Assembly: GCA_023381945.1 (NCBI GenBank)
Contig: JAMCQY010000019.1
Coordinates: forward strand, 1-5,275
Reading direction: 5' to 3'
DNA length: 5,275 nt
Source of the DNA: Deltaproteobacteria bacterium
GTDB lineage: Bacteria > Desulfobacterota > Desulfobaccia > Desulfobaccales > 0-14-0-80-60-11
The translations under genes were made by a program, and so were the position numbers. The notes beneath the pieces are model-generated. The model was not told where the DNA came from. It saw nothing but the letters and a program-made list of their open reading frames with translations, and made no database searches. Position 1 is the first letter of the stretch. Every line of letters begins with the position of its first letter. Below, in pieces: positions 5,185 to 5,275 of the stretch.

Positions 5185-5275
5185 CTAAACCACGGGCAAG
5201 TAAATAGTGAAGGTGGTGCCGTGGCCTTCCTCACTGGCCACCATGATGCGGCCGCCCAATTTTTCCACGATGCTG
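5185..5275 (-). CDS. Histidine kinase, C-terminal end only (HK2, cut by window edge)
   Basis: Twenty-nine codons precede a TAG stop at 5185-5187. They read SIVEKLGGRIMVASEEGHGT followed by TFTIYLPVV. This is the last part of a HATPase_c domain: the helix after the G2 box, the (L)GG.I.V.S..G.GT.F motif and the final F.I.LP strand. It matches the end of HK1 (EQLGGSIRVRSAVGQGTSFT) closely. The rest lies beyond the right edge, so its sensor domain, if any, is unknown. It sits 18 nt upstream of RR2 and is probably in the same operon. Confidence 0.82.
   Translation of the reverse strand, partial: SIVEKLGGRIMVASEEGHGTTFTIYLPVV

Overview
The window looks like a piece of a GC-rich, Gram-negative bacterial chromosome. 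The tripartite-efflux parts (a TolC-like outer-membrane channel and a periplasmic adaptor) need an outer membrane. The style of the kinase/receiver genes, the DUF559 gene and the GGCGGGTTTGAAACCCGCC-type repeat suggest Desulfobacterota (former Deltaproteobacteria), but that placement is inference only. Every gene I can support lies on the minus strand, so transcription runs from high to low coordinates.

Region by region, in transcription order: (1) 5275-3507, a two-component operon: the C-terminal end of a histidine kinase (HK2, cut by the window edge), a receiver-only response regulator (RR2), a complete soluble histidine kinase without a sensor domain (HK1), and a second receiver-only regulator (RR1) whose GTG start overlaps the HK1 stop. 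(2) 3506-3227, an intergenic region with a good sigma70 promoter, a direct repeat upstream of it and a hairpin. (3) 3226-623, an efflux operon: a TolC-family channel followed by an RND-type periplasmic adaptor. The tail of the TolC gene is made of a REP-like palindrome. The two genes are separated by a 129-bp element with perfect 16-bp terminal inverted repeats and a 4-bp target duplication. (4) 622-1, a visibly AT-richer mobile or foreign patch: a G/C-tract palindrome, a DUF559 endonuclease-like gene that has lost its C-terminus, and the 5' end of an IS4-type (DUF4372) insertion sequence that appears to have truncated it.

The kinases and receivers are likely partners (HK2-RR2 and HK1-RR1) forming two related modules. 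Neither receiver has an output domain, so the signal must pass to a protein outside the window or act by protein contact. The efflux pair would link an inner-membrane pump to the outer membrane, but no pump gene lies in the window. The place where one is often found, just downstream of the adaptor, is occupied by the DUF559/IS patch. A link between the two-component genes and the efflux operon is suggested only by adjacency.

The most notable signal is the small element between the TolC and adaptor genes. Removing it together with one copy of its CATC duplication restores a TAATG stop/start overlap. In the present sequence the adaptor's start codon lies in the target-site duplication and its Shine-Dalgarno sequence lies in the element's terminal repeat.
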